A stretch of DNA of 6,379 bases from Pseudomonadota bacterium (GTDB lineage: Bacteria; Pseudomonadota; Alphaproteobacteria; Rhizobiales; Xanthobacteraceae): positions 1 through 6,379 of the forward strand of contig JAEYVN010000319.1 in NCBI GenBank assembly GCA_023431725.1. Direction: 5' to 3'. Positions 1-6,288 of the stretch are shown piece by piece. Below the pieces are notes generated by a model that worked only from the letters and a program-made list of their open reading frames with translations, was not told where the DNA came from and searched no databases. The translations under genes and the position numbers were made by a program. Every line of letters begins with the position of its first letter. Within the stretch, counting starts at the first letter, position 1.

Positions 1-308
1 AGTTGAAGCAGCGGATGCTGGCGATCCAGGCGCTGGAAACGGCGCGCTGCTTCGAGCAGCGTGTGCTGACCGATGTGCGCGAGGCCGATGTCGGTTCGAT
101 CCTCGGCTTCGGCTTTGCGCCGTTCACCGGCGGCACGCTGTCCTATATCGATTTCATGGGCGTGAAGAATTTCGGCGCTTTGTGCGAGCGGCTGGAAAAG
201 AAGCACGGCTCGCGCTTCAAGCCGAATACATTGCTGCTCGATCTCGCCGCCCGAGGCGAGACGTTTTACGGGCGCTTTGCCGGCGCCGGAAAGAAAGCAG
301 CGGCTTAG
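1..308 (+). CDS. 3-hydroxyacyl-CoA dehydrogenase, FadB/FadJ-type, C-terminal fragment
   Basis: This is the 3' end of a gene that begins before the window; bases 1-2 finish a codon from upstream and the stop is TAG at 306-308. The visible ~101 residues match the last part of the C-terminal 3-hydroxyacyl-CoA dehydrogenase domain of the multifunctional fatty-acid beta-oxidation protein. Recognisable stretches are 'ALETARCFEQRVLTDVREAD', 'GSILGFGFAPFTGG', 'SYIDFMG' and 'RFKPNTLL', ending in a short Ala/Lys-rich tail. In this family the full protein has an N-terminal enoyl-CoA hydratase/isomerase domain and a Rossmann NAD-binding dehydrogenase domain, and carries out the hydration and NAD-dependent oxidation steps of beta-oxidation in the cytoplasm. 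Neither of those domains is in the window, so I cannot tell whether the gene is bifunctional. The TTG at 3 is an internal codon, not a start. The stop overlaps the convergent aminotransferase stop by four bases, leaving no intergenic terminator. Confidence 0.88.
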   Translation, partial: LKQRMLAIQALETARCFEQRVLTDVREADVGSILGFGFAPFTGGTLSYIDFMGVKNFGALCERLEKKHGSRFKPNTLLLDLAARGETFYGRFAGAGKKAAA

Positions 309-1477
309 CTCAAGACTTTCGCGATCCGCGTACACGCTTCTTCGATCTGCGCCGGATCGCGGGCAAAGCACAGCCGCAGGAAGTGCTCGCCGCCGCCGCC
401 GAAGGCGGTGCCGGGCGCGAGGCCGGCTTGCGCTTCGTCGACCAGCCGGCGTGCCAGCGCCGGCATGTCGTTCTCGCCATCGACCGAAAAGAACAGATAG
501 AACGCGCCTTGCGGAATGGCGAAGCGGCAACGGCCGGTACGACCGAGAATGTCGCAAGCGATGTCGCGGCTTTGGCGCGCGCGTGCGACCTGACCGGCCA
601 CGAAGCTTTCGCCCTGCTTCAGCGCCACGACGCCGGCACGCTGCATGAATTGCGCAACGCCGGATGTTGAATATTGGATGAGATTTTCGATCACCTGGCC
701 GAGCGAGGGATGCGCTGTGATCCAGCCCATGCGCCAGCCGGTCATCGCCCAGTTTTTCGAGAACGTATTGACGAAGAGAATGCGATCCTCGGGCGCCATC
801 ACGTCGAAGAAGGATGGCGCGCGTCGTCCCTCGCCATACCAGAAGCGCGAGTAGATTTCGTCGGCGATAATCCAGAGGTCGTGTTTGCGGGCGAGCGCAA
901 GCAGCTGACGGAGTTCGTCGCGCGTTGCCGTCCAGCCGGTCGGATTGGAAGGCGAGACGATGATCAGCACGCGCGTGCGCGCTGTGATGGCGCGGGCAAC
1001 GCTGTCGGTGTCCAGCGTCCAGCCGGCATTGCCGAATTGCAGCGGCACCGGAACCGGACGAGCGCCGGTGATGCCGACAGCCGCGGCCGCATTTGGCCAA
1101 GCGGGTGTTGGAATGATCACCTCGCTTTCGCTTTCGGTGGTCATCGCCAGCGCAATCTGGATCGACTGCATGCCCGAGCCGGTCACGAAAAATTCCTCGG
1201 CGGTGAAAGGCCGTCCGAAATGCGCGGTGTGATAGCGCGCCAATTCCTCGCGCAATGGCGGAATGCCGCGTTGCCAGGTGTAGAAGGTCTCGCCGGCCGC
1301 CAATGCCTGCGCGGCGGCGTCGGCGATAAAGGCCGGCGTCGGCAAATCGCCTTCACCGGCCCAAAGTCCCATAACGCCGCCGCGCTGGCGGCCATAGGTC
1401 ATGATCTCGACAATGCCGCTTTCCGGAGCGTTGCGGGCGGAAGCCCGCAAGGCTGCGATGAGATCGGGAGGGGGCAT
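305..1477 (-). CDS. PLP-dependent class I/II aminotransferase (aspartate aminotransferase family)
   Basis: The gene encodes a 390-residue fold-type I aminotransferase, the usual full length. Visible signatures are the N-terminal 'GLWAGEGDLPTP' substrate loop (38-49), 'YTWQRGIPPLRE' (66-77), 'SPSNPTG' with Asn178, 'ADEIY' with Asp206 (pairs with the pyridine nitrogen), 'FSKNWAMTGWR' with Lys241 as the Schiff-base lysine and Arg249 as a phosphate contact, and 'FLRLCF' with Arg368 as the carboxylate-binding arginine. All expected catalytic residues are present, so it should be an active cytoplasmic enzyme. The amino donor and acceptor cannot be read from sequence; aromatic or aspartate-like specificity are both possible. 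The ATG at 1477 is the only plausible start: seven codons upstream in the same frame lies the mscL stop. A GAGGAG (1495-1500) overlaps that stop but sits 17 bases from the ATG, longer than normal, so initiation may be weak or coupled to mscL translation. It is probably co-transcribed with mscL. The stop TAA (305-307) overlaps the convergent fad stop. Confidence 0.95.
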   Translation of the reverse strand: MPPPDLIAALRASARNAPESGIVEIMTYGRQRGGVMGLWAGEGDLPTPAFIADAAAQALAAGETFYTWQRGIPPLREELARYHTAHFGRPFTAEEFFVTGSGMQSIQIALAMTTESESEVIIPTPAWPNAAAAVGITGARPVPVPLQFGNAGWTLDTDSVARAITARTRVLIIVSPSNPTGWTATRDELRQLLALARKHDLWIIADEIYSRFWYGEGRRAPSFFDVMAPEDRILFVNTFSKNWAMTGWRMGWITAHPSLGQVIENLIQYSTSGVAQFMQRAGVVALKQGESFVAGQVARARQSRDIACDILGRTGRCRFAIPQGAFYLFFSVDGENDMPALARRLVDEAQAGLAPGTAFGGGGEHFLRLCFARDPAQIEEACTRIAKVLS

Positions 1478-1498
1478 TGTCGGCTCTGGCTCTGCTCC

Positions 1499-1924
1499 TC
1501 AGGACTTCTTTGCGAGCAGGTCCCGGATCTCTTCCAGCAGCTTTTCCTCGCGCGGAGGCTCGGCCTGTTTTGCAGGCGGTTCGGCAGCCATCCTGCGGCG
1601 CAGGATGTTGATGCCTTTGACCACGAAGAACAGCGCGCCGGCTATGATCAGGAAGTTGATGGCGGCGGTCAGAAAGCTTCCCCAGGCAATGACCGCGCCC
1701 TGCTTCTTGGCATCGGCCAGATTGCTGGCGGTCACGTCTTTCGACAGGCCGATAAAGTAATTGGAGAAATCCAGCCCGCCAATGGCGCCGAAGATCGGCA
1801 TGATCATGTCGCCCACGAGCGACTCGACGATTCGGCCAAAGGCGGCACCAATGATCACGCCGATGGCGAGATCGACCACATTGCCTTTGACCGCAAATTC
1901 CTGGAATTCTTTCAATATGGCCAT
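1499..1924 (-). CDS. mscL: large-conductance mechanosensitive channel MscL
   Basis: The gene encodes a 141-residue MscL, close to the family's usual 130-150 residues. MscL is an inner-membrane homopentamer that opens under high membrane tension and releases solutes on hypo-osmotic shock. An amphipathic N-terminal helix (2-12, '[13 protein letters not shown]') leads into pore-lining TM1 (about 15-45, '[21 protein letters not shown]', then 'DMIMP'). A periplasmic loop (about 46-75, '[13 protein letters not shown]') precedes TM2 (about 76-103, ending '[10 protein letters not shown]'). A basic Arg cluster (109-111), a Pro/Glu-rich linker and the C-terminal bundle helix (about 126-140, '[13 protein letters not shown]') follow. 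All family landmarks are intact. The start is ATG at 1922-1924, supported by AGGAG (1931-1935) six bases upstream. It leads a leftward unit with the aminotransferase 21 bases downstream. A candidate EcfG-type promoter lies at 1957-1981, which would fit stress-induced expression. Confidence 0.98.
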   Translation of the reverse strand: MAILKEFQEFAVKGNVVDLAIGVIIGAAFGRIVESLVGDMIMPIFGAIGGLDFSNYFIGLSKDVTASNLADAKKQGAVIAWGSFLTAAINFLIIAGALFFVVKGINILRRRMAAEPPAKQAEPPREEKLLEEIRDLLAKKS

Positions 1925-1956
1925 CGTCGTCTCCTGCGCAGGGAACCAGTGGTCTC

Positions 1957-1981
1957 AACGATAAGGGGTCACGGAAGTTCA
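1957..1981 (-). promoter_or_regulatory. candidate EcfG-type (general stress response) promoter of mscL
   Basis: Read on the minus strand, the sequence is TGAAC (1977-1981), 16 bases, then CGTT (1957-1960). The EcfG sigma-factor promoter of alphaproteobacteria is known as GGAAC-N16/17-CGTT, so this matches at 8 of 9 defined bases, with the allowed spacer. The -10-like CGTT would place transcription start near 1949-1951, about 25 bases upstream of the mscL ATG, leaving room for the ribosome site at 1931-1935. The first G of the -35 element is T here, and short motifs occur by chance, so this remains a by-eye prediction. A 9-base palindrome, ACCAGTGGT (1945-1953), overlaps the expected start. 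Confidence 0.45.
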
Positions 1982-2069
1982 CGAAAGCGCCTTAGTCGAA
2001 GGGCGGTAGCCATGAACCGGGATTTGTGGTGTTTTGCCGGGTAGGGCACAGGTTAATCTGCTAACTTAA

Positions 2070-2115
2070 CGCGCGATCGGACGCAAAACCGGCATCCAAT
2101 TTTGCTGATCGCGCG
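2070..2115 (+). repeat. two-part inverted repeat / hairpin in the leader of the hybrid kinase gene
   Basis: CGCGCGATC (2070-2078) is the perfect reverse complement of GATCGCGCG (2107-2115). Nested inside, GCAAAA (2083-2088) is the perfect reverse complement of TTTTGC (2100-2105). The result is a 9-bp GC-rich outer stem, an asymmetric internal loop (four bases GGAC on one side, one T on the other), a 6-bp inner stem and an 11-base apical loop. It ends one base before the purine-rich ribosome-binding stretch (2117-2127) and 18 bases before the kinase ATG. If it lies in the transcript it could set access to the ribosome site; if upstream of the transcription start it could be a DNA-level operator. 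No U-run follows it, so it does not look like an intrinsic terminator. No clear sigma-70 promoter was identified nearby. Confidence 0.55.
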
Positions 2116-2116
2116 C

Positions 2117-2133
2117 GAGGGAAAGGGCCGGCC
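2117..2133 (+). promoter_or_regulatory. ribosome-binding stretch of the hybrid kinase gene
   Basis: The purine run GAGGGAAAGGG (2117-2127) precedes the start. Its AAGGG part (2123-2127) is six bases from the first ATG (2134) and nine from the second (2137), so either of the tandem ATG codons could initiate. The spacer forms the 8-base palindrome GGCCGGCC (2126-2133). The stretch directly follows the inverted repeat at 2070-2115. Confidence 0.6.
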
Positions 2134-5100
2134 ATGATGCTGCAGGCCTGGATCGTTGTCGCGATCGCGCTGGCCTATATCGGGTTGCTGTTCGTCGTGG
2201 CGAGCTACGGCGACCGCCGCTGGCGTCTTGCGCGGGCGGATCGTTCCCGGCTGCTGATCTATCCGCTCTGCCTCGCAATCTATTGTACGTCCTGGACCTT
2301 TTTCGGCTCGGTCGGCCTTGCCTCCAAGACCGGCTTCGACTTCCTGACGATCTATATCGGGCCGATGCTGATGATCGGGCTGTTCACGCCGCTGGTGCTG
2401 CGCATCGTGCGGCTGGCCAAGAGCCAGAACATCACCTCGATCGCCGACTTCATCGCCGCGCGTTATGGCAAGCAACAATCCGTTGCGGCCCTGGTGGCGC
2501 TGATCGCCATTGTCGGCTCCATTCCCTATATCGCGCTGCAGTTGAAAGCCGTGTCGGCGATGTTCGGCACCGTGTTTGTACACGTCGCGCCCGGCTTTTC
2601 GCCGAATGCCGTCGGCGATACCGCGCTGCTTGTGGCGCTGGCGATGGCCGCCTTCGCGATCCTGTTCGGTACGCGGCATATCGATGCGACCGAGCATCAG
2701 GACGGTCTGATGCTGGCGATCGCCACGGAATCGATCGTCAAGCTGGCGGCGTTCCTCGGTGTCGGTCTGTTTGTCACCTACTGGATGTTCGACGGCCCGG
2801 CTGATCTCTGGTCCCATGCCATGAGCCGGCCGGACACGGCGGCCGTGCTGACGACACCGCCGACATTCTCGACGGTGATTGCGATGACGCTGCTGTCATT
2901 CGTCGCGATCATCCTGTTGCCGCGGCAATTCCACGTCACGGTGGTCGAAAACCACTCGGAAGCCGAGATCAAGCGGGCAGCGTGGCTGTTTCCGCTCTAT
3001 CTCGTCTTGATCAACCTGTTCGTCGTGCCGATCGCACTGGCCGGACTCCTGACCTTCCCGTCCAGCGGGCAGGACAGCGACATGTTCGTGCTGGCCCTGC
3101 CGTTGTCGGTGGATGCGTCCTTGTTCACGATCGCCGCGTTCATCGGCGGACTGTCGGCGGCGACGGCAATGGTGATCGTGGAATCGGTCGCTCTGGCCAT
3201 CATGGTGTCGAACGATCTCGTGGTGCCGTTCTTCCTCAAGCGCAGATCGACGTTTGTCACCGGGCAGGCCGATGTGGGCGCTCTGCTCCTCCGCATCCGC
3301 CGCATTGCGATCTTTGCGATCCTGCTGCTGGCCTATCTCTATTACCGTGCGGTCGGCGATGCGCAGCTCGCGGCCATCGGCCTGTTGTCCTTTGCCGCTG
3401 TGGCACAGCTCGCGCCGTCGTTTTTCGGCGGATTGTTCTGGCGACAGGCCACGGCGCGCGGCGCGATCGCCGGCATGACGGTCGGCATTCTCGCCTGGGC
3501 CTATACCTTGCTCATCCCCAGTGCGGCGGGCAGCGGTCTCGTCAGTCCGACCGTGTTGACGGAGGGTCCGTTCGGATTGTGGTTCCTGCGGCCGCAGGCC
3601 TTGTTCGGTCTCGATCTGCCGCAACTTGCGCATGGCGTGTTCTGGAGTCTGGCGCTCAACATCATCGCCTATGTCGGCTTCTCGCTCAGCCGGGCGCCGG
3701 AGGCGATCGAGCGCGTGCAGGCCGACGTGTTCGTTCCCGATTCAGCACCGGCGCCGAGCTTCCGGTTGTGGCGGTCAGTGGTCACGGTCGATGAACTGAT
3801 GACTACGGTGTCACGCTATATCGGTGAGGAGCGCACCCGTTCATCGCTGGAGAATTTTGCCGCAGCCAAGCGCATCGATCTGACGCCGGGCAGCCAGGCC
3901 GATTTCCAGCTCCTGCAACATGCCGAGCATTTGCTGGCGTCGGCGATCGGCGCAGCCTCGTCGCGCCTCGTTCTCTCGCTGCTTCTGCGAAAGCGGACGG
4001 TGTCGACACGCGCTGCTCTCAAGCTGCTCGACGATGCCAATGCGGCGATCCACTACAATCGCGAAATCCTGCAGACCGCGCTCGAACATGTGAGCGAAGG
4101 CATCGCCGTATTCGACAAGGAATTCCAGCTGGTCTGCTGGAACCGGCAATTCGGTGAGGTGCTGGATCTGCCGCGCGACATGATCGGCATCGGTACGCGC
4201 CTTGATGAGATCCTGCGCCTGCATGCGGAGCGCGGCGTGTACGGCCAGGGCGACATCGACCATTTGGTGAGCGAGCGCATGGCCCGCTACGTCGCCGCCG
4301 AGCCGTTCATCGAACGATTTTCCGCGCGCGGTCTCGTGCTCGATGTGCGCGCCAATCACATGCCGGGCGGCGGCATCGTGACGACATTCACCGACGTCAC
4401 GCTGAGCTTCGAGGCAGCCGAGGCGCTCGAGCGGCGCGTGGCCGAGCGTACGACCGAACTCACATTGCTGAACGCCGAACTCGAACGCGCCAAGGCGAAT
4501 GCCGACGAAGCCAACATCTCCAAGACGCGGTTTCTCGCCGCGGCAAGTCACGACATCTTGCAGCCGCTCAACGCGGCGCGGCTTTATGTGACGTCGCTGG
4601 TGGAGCGGCAGGGTGGCGGCGAGGATGGCCGGCTGGTCGGCAATATCGACGCATCGCTCGACGCCGTGGAGGAAATTCTCGGCGCGCTGCTGGATATCTC
4701 GCGGCTCGATACCGGCGCACTGAAGCCGGAGTTCGGTTCATTTCGGGTCGACGAGATGATGCGGCAGCTTGAGGTCGAATTCGCGCCGCTGGCGCGCGAG
4801 AAGGGCCTCGACCTGACGTTCATCGTGTCCACGGCAACGGTGCGTTCGGATCGGCGCCTGTTGCGTCGGCTTCTGCAAAACCTCATTTCCAATGCGATCA
4901 AATATACGCCGCAAGGTCGCGTCCTGGTCGGTGGCCGCCGCACAAGTAACGGCACGCTGCGTCTGGAAGTACACGACAGCGGGCTCGGCATCCCGCCGTC
5001 GCAGACGCGCGCCATCTTCCGCGAATTTCACCGGCTGCAGGAAGGCGCCAAGGCGGCGCGCGGCCTCGGGCTTGGCTTGTCGATCGTCGAGCGGATCGGC

Positions 5101-5622
5101 CGCGTGCTCAATCATCCCGTTCAGTTGAAGTCTCAGCCGGGGCGCGGCTCGATGTTCTCCGTCGAGGTGACGATTGCGGCTGAGGTCCGCGCATCCGCGC
5201 CACAACGCAAGCCGGCTCGGCCTGTGCCGGCGCAGTTGGCGGGCATGACCGTGCTCTGCATCGATAACGATCCGCAGATCCTCGATGGCATGGAGGCCCT
5301 GCTCAGCGGCTGGGGCTGTCGGGTGCTCAAGGCCTCAAGTTTGCCGGCTGCGATTGCGGCCATCGAATCGTCGGAAGCGATACCAAACGGTCTGCTGGTG
5401 GATTACCACCTGGACGACGGCAACGGCATCGATGCGATCGTGCAATTGCGCGAGCGCTTCGGCCGCAATCTGTCTGCGATCCTGATCACCGCCGACCGAA
5501 CGCCCAAGGTGCGCGACGAAGCGCGAGGACGCGGCGTGCCGATCCTCAACAAGCCGGTGAAGCCAGCCGCGCTGCGCGCCCTGCTGGCGCAATGGCGGCT
5601 GCAGAATATCGCGGCCGAGTAA
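2134..5622 (+). CDS. hybrid sensor histidine kinase: SLC5/SSS transporter-like - STAC - PAS_7 - HisKA/HATPase - receiver (CrbS-like)
   Basis: This 1162-residue inner-membrane protein couples a transporter-like sensor to phosphotransfer. Residues ~1-520 form about 13 membrane helices of the sodium/solute symporter (SLC5, PutP-like) family, with 'YCTSWTFFGS' (50-59), 'YIALQLKA' (132-139), 'LPRQFHVTVVEN' (262-273) and 'GGLSAATAMV' (338-347). A STAC linker domain follows (~545-620, 'RYIGEERTR', 'AEHLLASAIGAASSRLVL'), then a PAS_7-type PAS (~644-756, 'EHVSEGIAVFD') and a coiled coil (~757-797). The kinase core has His806 in 'ASHDILQPLNAARLY', N-box Asn916/Asn920, G1 'DSGLGIP' (948-954) and G2 'GLGLGL' (977-982). 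The C-terminal receiver (~1036-1155) has acidic Asp1044/Asp1046, phospho-acceptor Asp1090, Thr1119 and Lys1140. All core catalytic residues are intact. The architecture matches CrbS, with CbrA as a relative; the ligand cannot be read from sequence. The H-box has Gln810 where HisKA kinases usually have Thr/Asn. Its partner is probably the convergent response regulator whose stop codon abuts this one. Confidence 0.95.
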   Translation: MMLQAWIVVAIALAYIGLLFVVASYGDRRWRLARADRSRLLIYPLCLAIYCTSWTFFGSVGLASKTGFDFLTIYIGPMLMIGLFTPLVLRIVRLAKSQNITSIADFIAARYGKQQSVAALVALIAIVGSIPYIALQLKAVSAMFGTVFVHVAPGFSPNAVGDTALLVALAMAAFAILFGTRHIDATEHQDGLMLAIATESIVKLAAFLGVGLFVTYWMFDGPADLWSHAMSRPDTAAVLTTPPTFSTVIAMTLLSFVAIILLPRQFHVTVVENHSEAEIKRAAWLFPLYLVLINLFVVPIALAGLLTFPSSGQDSDMFVLALPLSVDASLFTIAAFIGGLSAATAMVIVESVALAIMVSNDLVVPFFLKRRSTFVTGQADVGALLLRIRRIAIFAILLLAYLYYRAVGDAQLAAIGLLSFAAVAQLAPSFFGGLFWRQATARGAIAGMTVGILAWAYTLLIPSAAGSGLVSPTVLTEGPFGLWFLRPQALFGLDLPQLAHGVFWSLALNIIAYVGFSLSRAPEAIERVQADVFVPDSAPAPSFRLWRSVVTVDELMTTVSRYIGEERTRSSLENFAAAKRIDLTPGSQADFQLLQHAEHLLASAIGAASSRLVLSLLLRKRTVSTRAALKLLDDANAAIHYNREILQTALEHVSEGIAVFDKEFQLVCWNRQFGEVLDLPRDMIGIGTRLDEILRLHAERGVYGQGDIDHLVSERMARYVAAEPFIERFSARGLVLDVRANHMPGGGIVTTFTDVTLSFEAAEALERRVAERTTELTLLNAELERAKANADEANISKTRFLAAASHDILQPLNAARLYVTSLVERQGGGEDGRLVGNIDASLDAVEEILGALLDISRLDTGALKPEFGSFRVDEMMRQLEVEFAPLAREKGLDLTFIVSTATVRSDRRLLRRLLQNLISNAIKYTPQGRVLVGGRRTSNGTLRLEVHDSGLGIPPSQTRAIFREFHRLQEGAKAARGLGLGLSIVERIGRVLNHPVQLKSQPGRGSMFSVEVTIAAEVRASAPQRKPARPVPAQLAGMTVLCIDNDPQILDGMEALLSGWGCRVLKASSLPAAIAAIESSEAIPNGLLVDYHLDDGNGIDAIVQLRERFGRNLSAILITADRTPKVRDEARGRGVPILNKPVKPAALRALLAQWRLQNIAAE

Positions 5623-6288
5623 CTATTGCTCCAGCGCCGGCCATTGGCCGACTTCGATCTTGGAAGCTGCGATCACCGCCTGGGTGCGGCTTTCGACGCC
5701 GAGCTTCTGCAGGATCGCGGATACGTGGGCCTTCACGGTTGCCTCCGACACCGAGAGCTCATAGGCGATCTGCTTGTTGAGCAGCCCCTCGGACAGCATC
5801 ATCAGAACGCGCACCTGTTGTGGTGTCAGCGTCGCCAGCCGTGTGAGCAGAGCCGCGGTCTCGGCATCGGTGCCGGCGTCGAGATCGACATCGGGCGGTG
5901 TCCAGACCCCGCCTTTGAGGACCGCGGCGATGGCGGTGCGCATCTCCTCGATATCGAGCGTCTTCGGGATAAACCCGGACGCACCGAAATCCATGCAGCG
6001 GCGGATGACGGTCGGGTCGTCATTGCCCGACACCACCACGACCGGCACGCTCGGATATTGGGCGCGCAGGTACATCAGGCCGGAAAAGCCCCGGACCCCG
6101 GGCATGCTCAGATCGAGCAGGATCAGGTCGACATCGCTGCCGGCTTCAAGGAGCTTCGAGACCTCGTCGAACGATCCGGCTTCGGAAATTTCGACCCTGC
6201 CGAATAATCCTCCGATGGATTCACGAAGTGCCCCGCGAAACAGCGGGTGGTCATCGGCGATTACCAGGCGATAAGTTGCATCTGTCAC
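5623..6288 (-). CDS. NarL/FixJ-family LuxR-type response regulator (CrbR-like)
   Basis: The gene encodes a 221-residue DNA-binding response regulator of typical NarL length. The N-terminal receiver (about 6-122) has the acidic pair Asp12/Asp13 in 'VIADDHPLFRGAL', phospho-acceptor Asp59 in 'LILLDLSMPG', Ser87 in 'VVVVSGNDD' and Lys109 in 'GFIPKT'. A linker follows, then a LuxR-type helix-turn-helix (about 152-210) with 'LTPQQVRVL', 'SEGLLNKQIAYELSVSEATV' and 'KAHVSAILQKLGV'. It should bind DNA as a phosphorylation-induced dimer in the cytoplasm. The start is GTG at 6286-6288: an in-frame TGA lies upstream with no ATG in between, and the 'YRLVIADDH' strand begins at residue 6, so no later start is possible. 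GAGGA at 6300-6304 is 11 bases upstream, a rather long spacing. The probable partner is the convergent hybrid kinase, with no base between the stops. By analogy with CrbR it may control acetyl-CoA synthetase or carbon-use genes, but no target is in the window. Confidence 0.95.
   Translation of the reverse strand: MTDATYRLVIADDHPLFRGALRESIGGLFGRVEISEAGSFDEVSKLLEAGSDVDLILLDLSMPGVRGFSGLMYLRAQYPSVPVVVVSGNDDPTVIRRCMDFGASGFIPKTLDIEEMRTAIAAVLKGGVWTPPDVDLDAGTDAETAALLTRLATLTPQQVRVLMMLSEGLLNKQIAYELSVSEATVKAHVSAILQKLGVESRTQAVIAASKIEVGQWPALEQ

Noticed and set aside
1942..1966. GGAAC on the plus strand as an EcfG promoter for the kinase gene
   Set aside because: No CGTT occurs 16 or 17 bases downstream on that strand, so only half of the element is present.
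674..2044. Long rightward open frame (456 codons) across the aminotransferase and mscL genes
   Set aside because: It is antisense to two clearly recognised genes, is rich in Arg, Gly, His and Asp without any domain signature, and reflects the lack of stops typical of high-GC coding DNA.
2046..2060. GGCAC followed by an AT-rich stretch as a sigma-54 promoter
   Set aside because: The consensus needs TTGC after five bases; the sequence there does not match.
2070..2115. The hairpin as an intrinsic terminator
   Set aside because: It is followed by purines and the ribosome site rather than a T run, and no rightward gene ends before it.
2896..3633. Leftward open frames within the kinase gene (also 2053-2817, 3841-4551 and 4738-5205)
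   Set aside because: They lie antisense to the kinase reading frame, have highly charged low-complexity products (Arg, Gln, Asp, His) and show no recognisable motif.
5626..6207. Rightward 193-codon open frame opposite the response regulator
   Set aside because: It shadows the regulator gene on the other strand and has no family resemblance; the regulator frame has all receiver and helix-turn-helix motifs.
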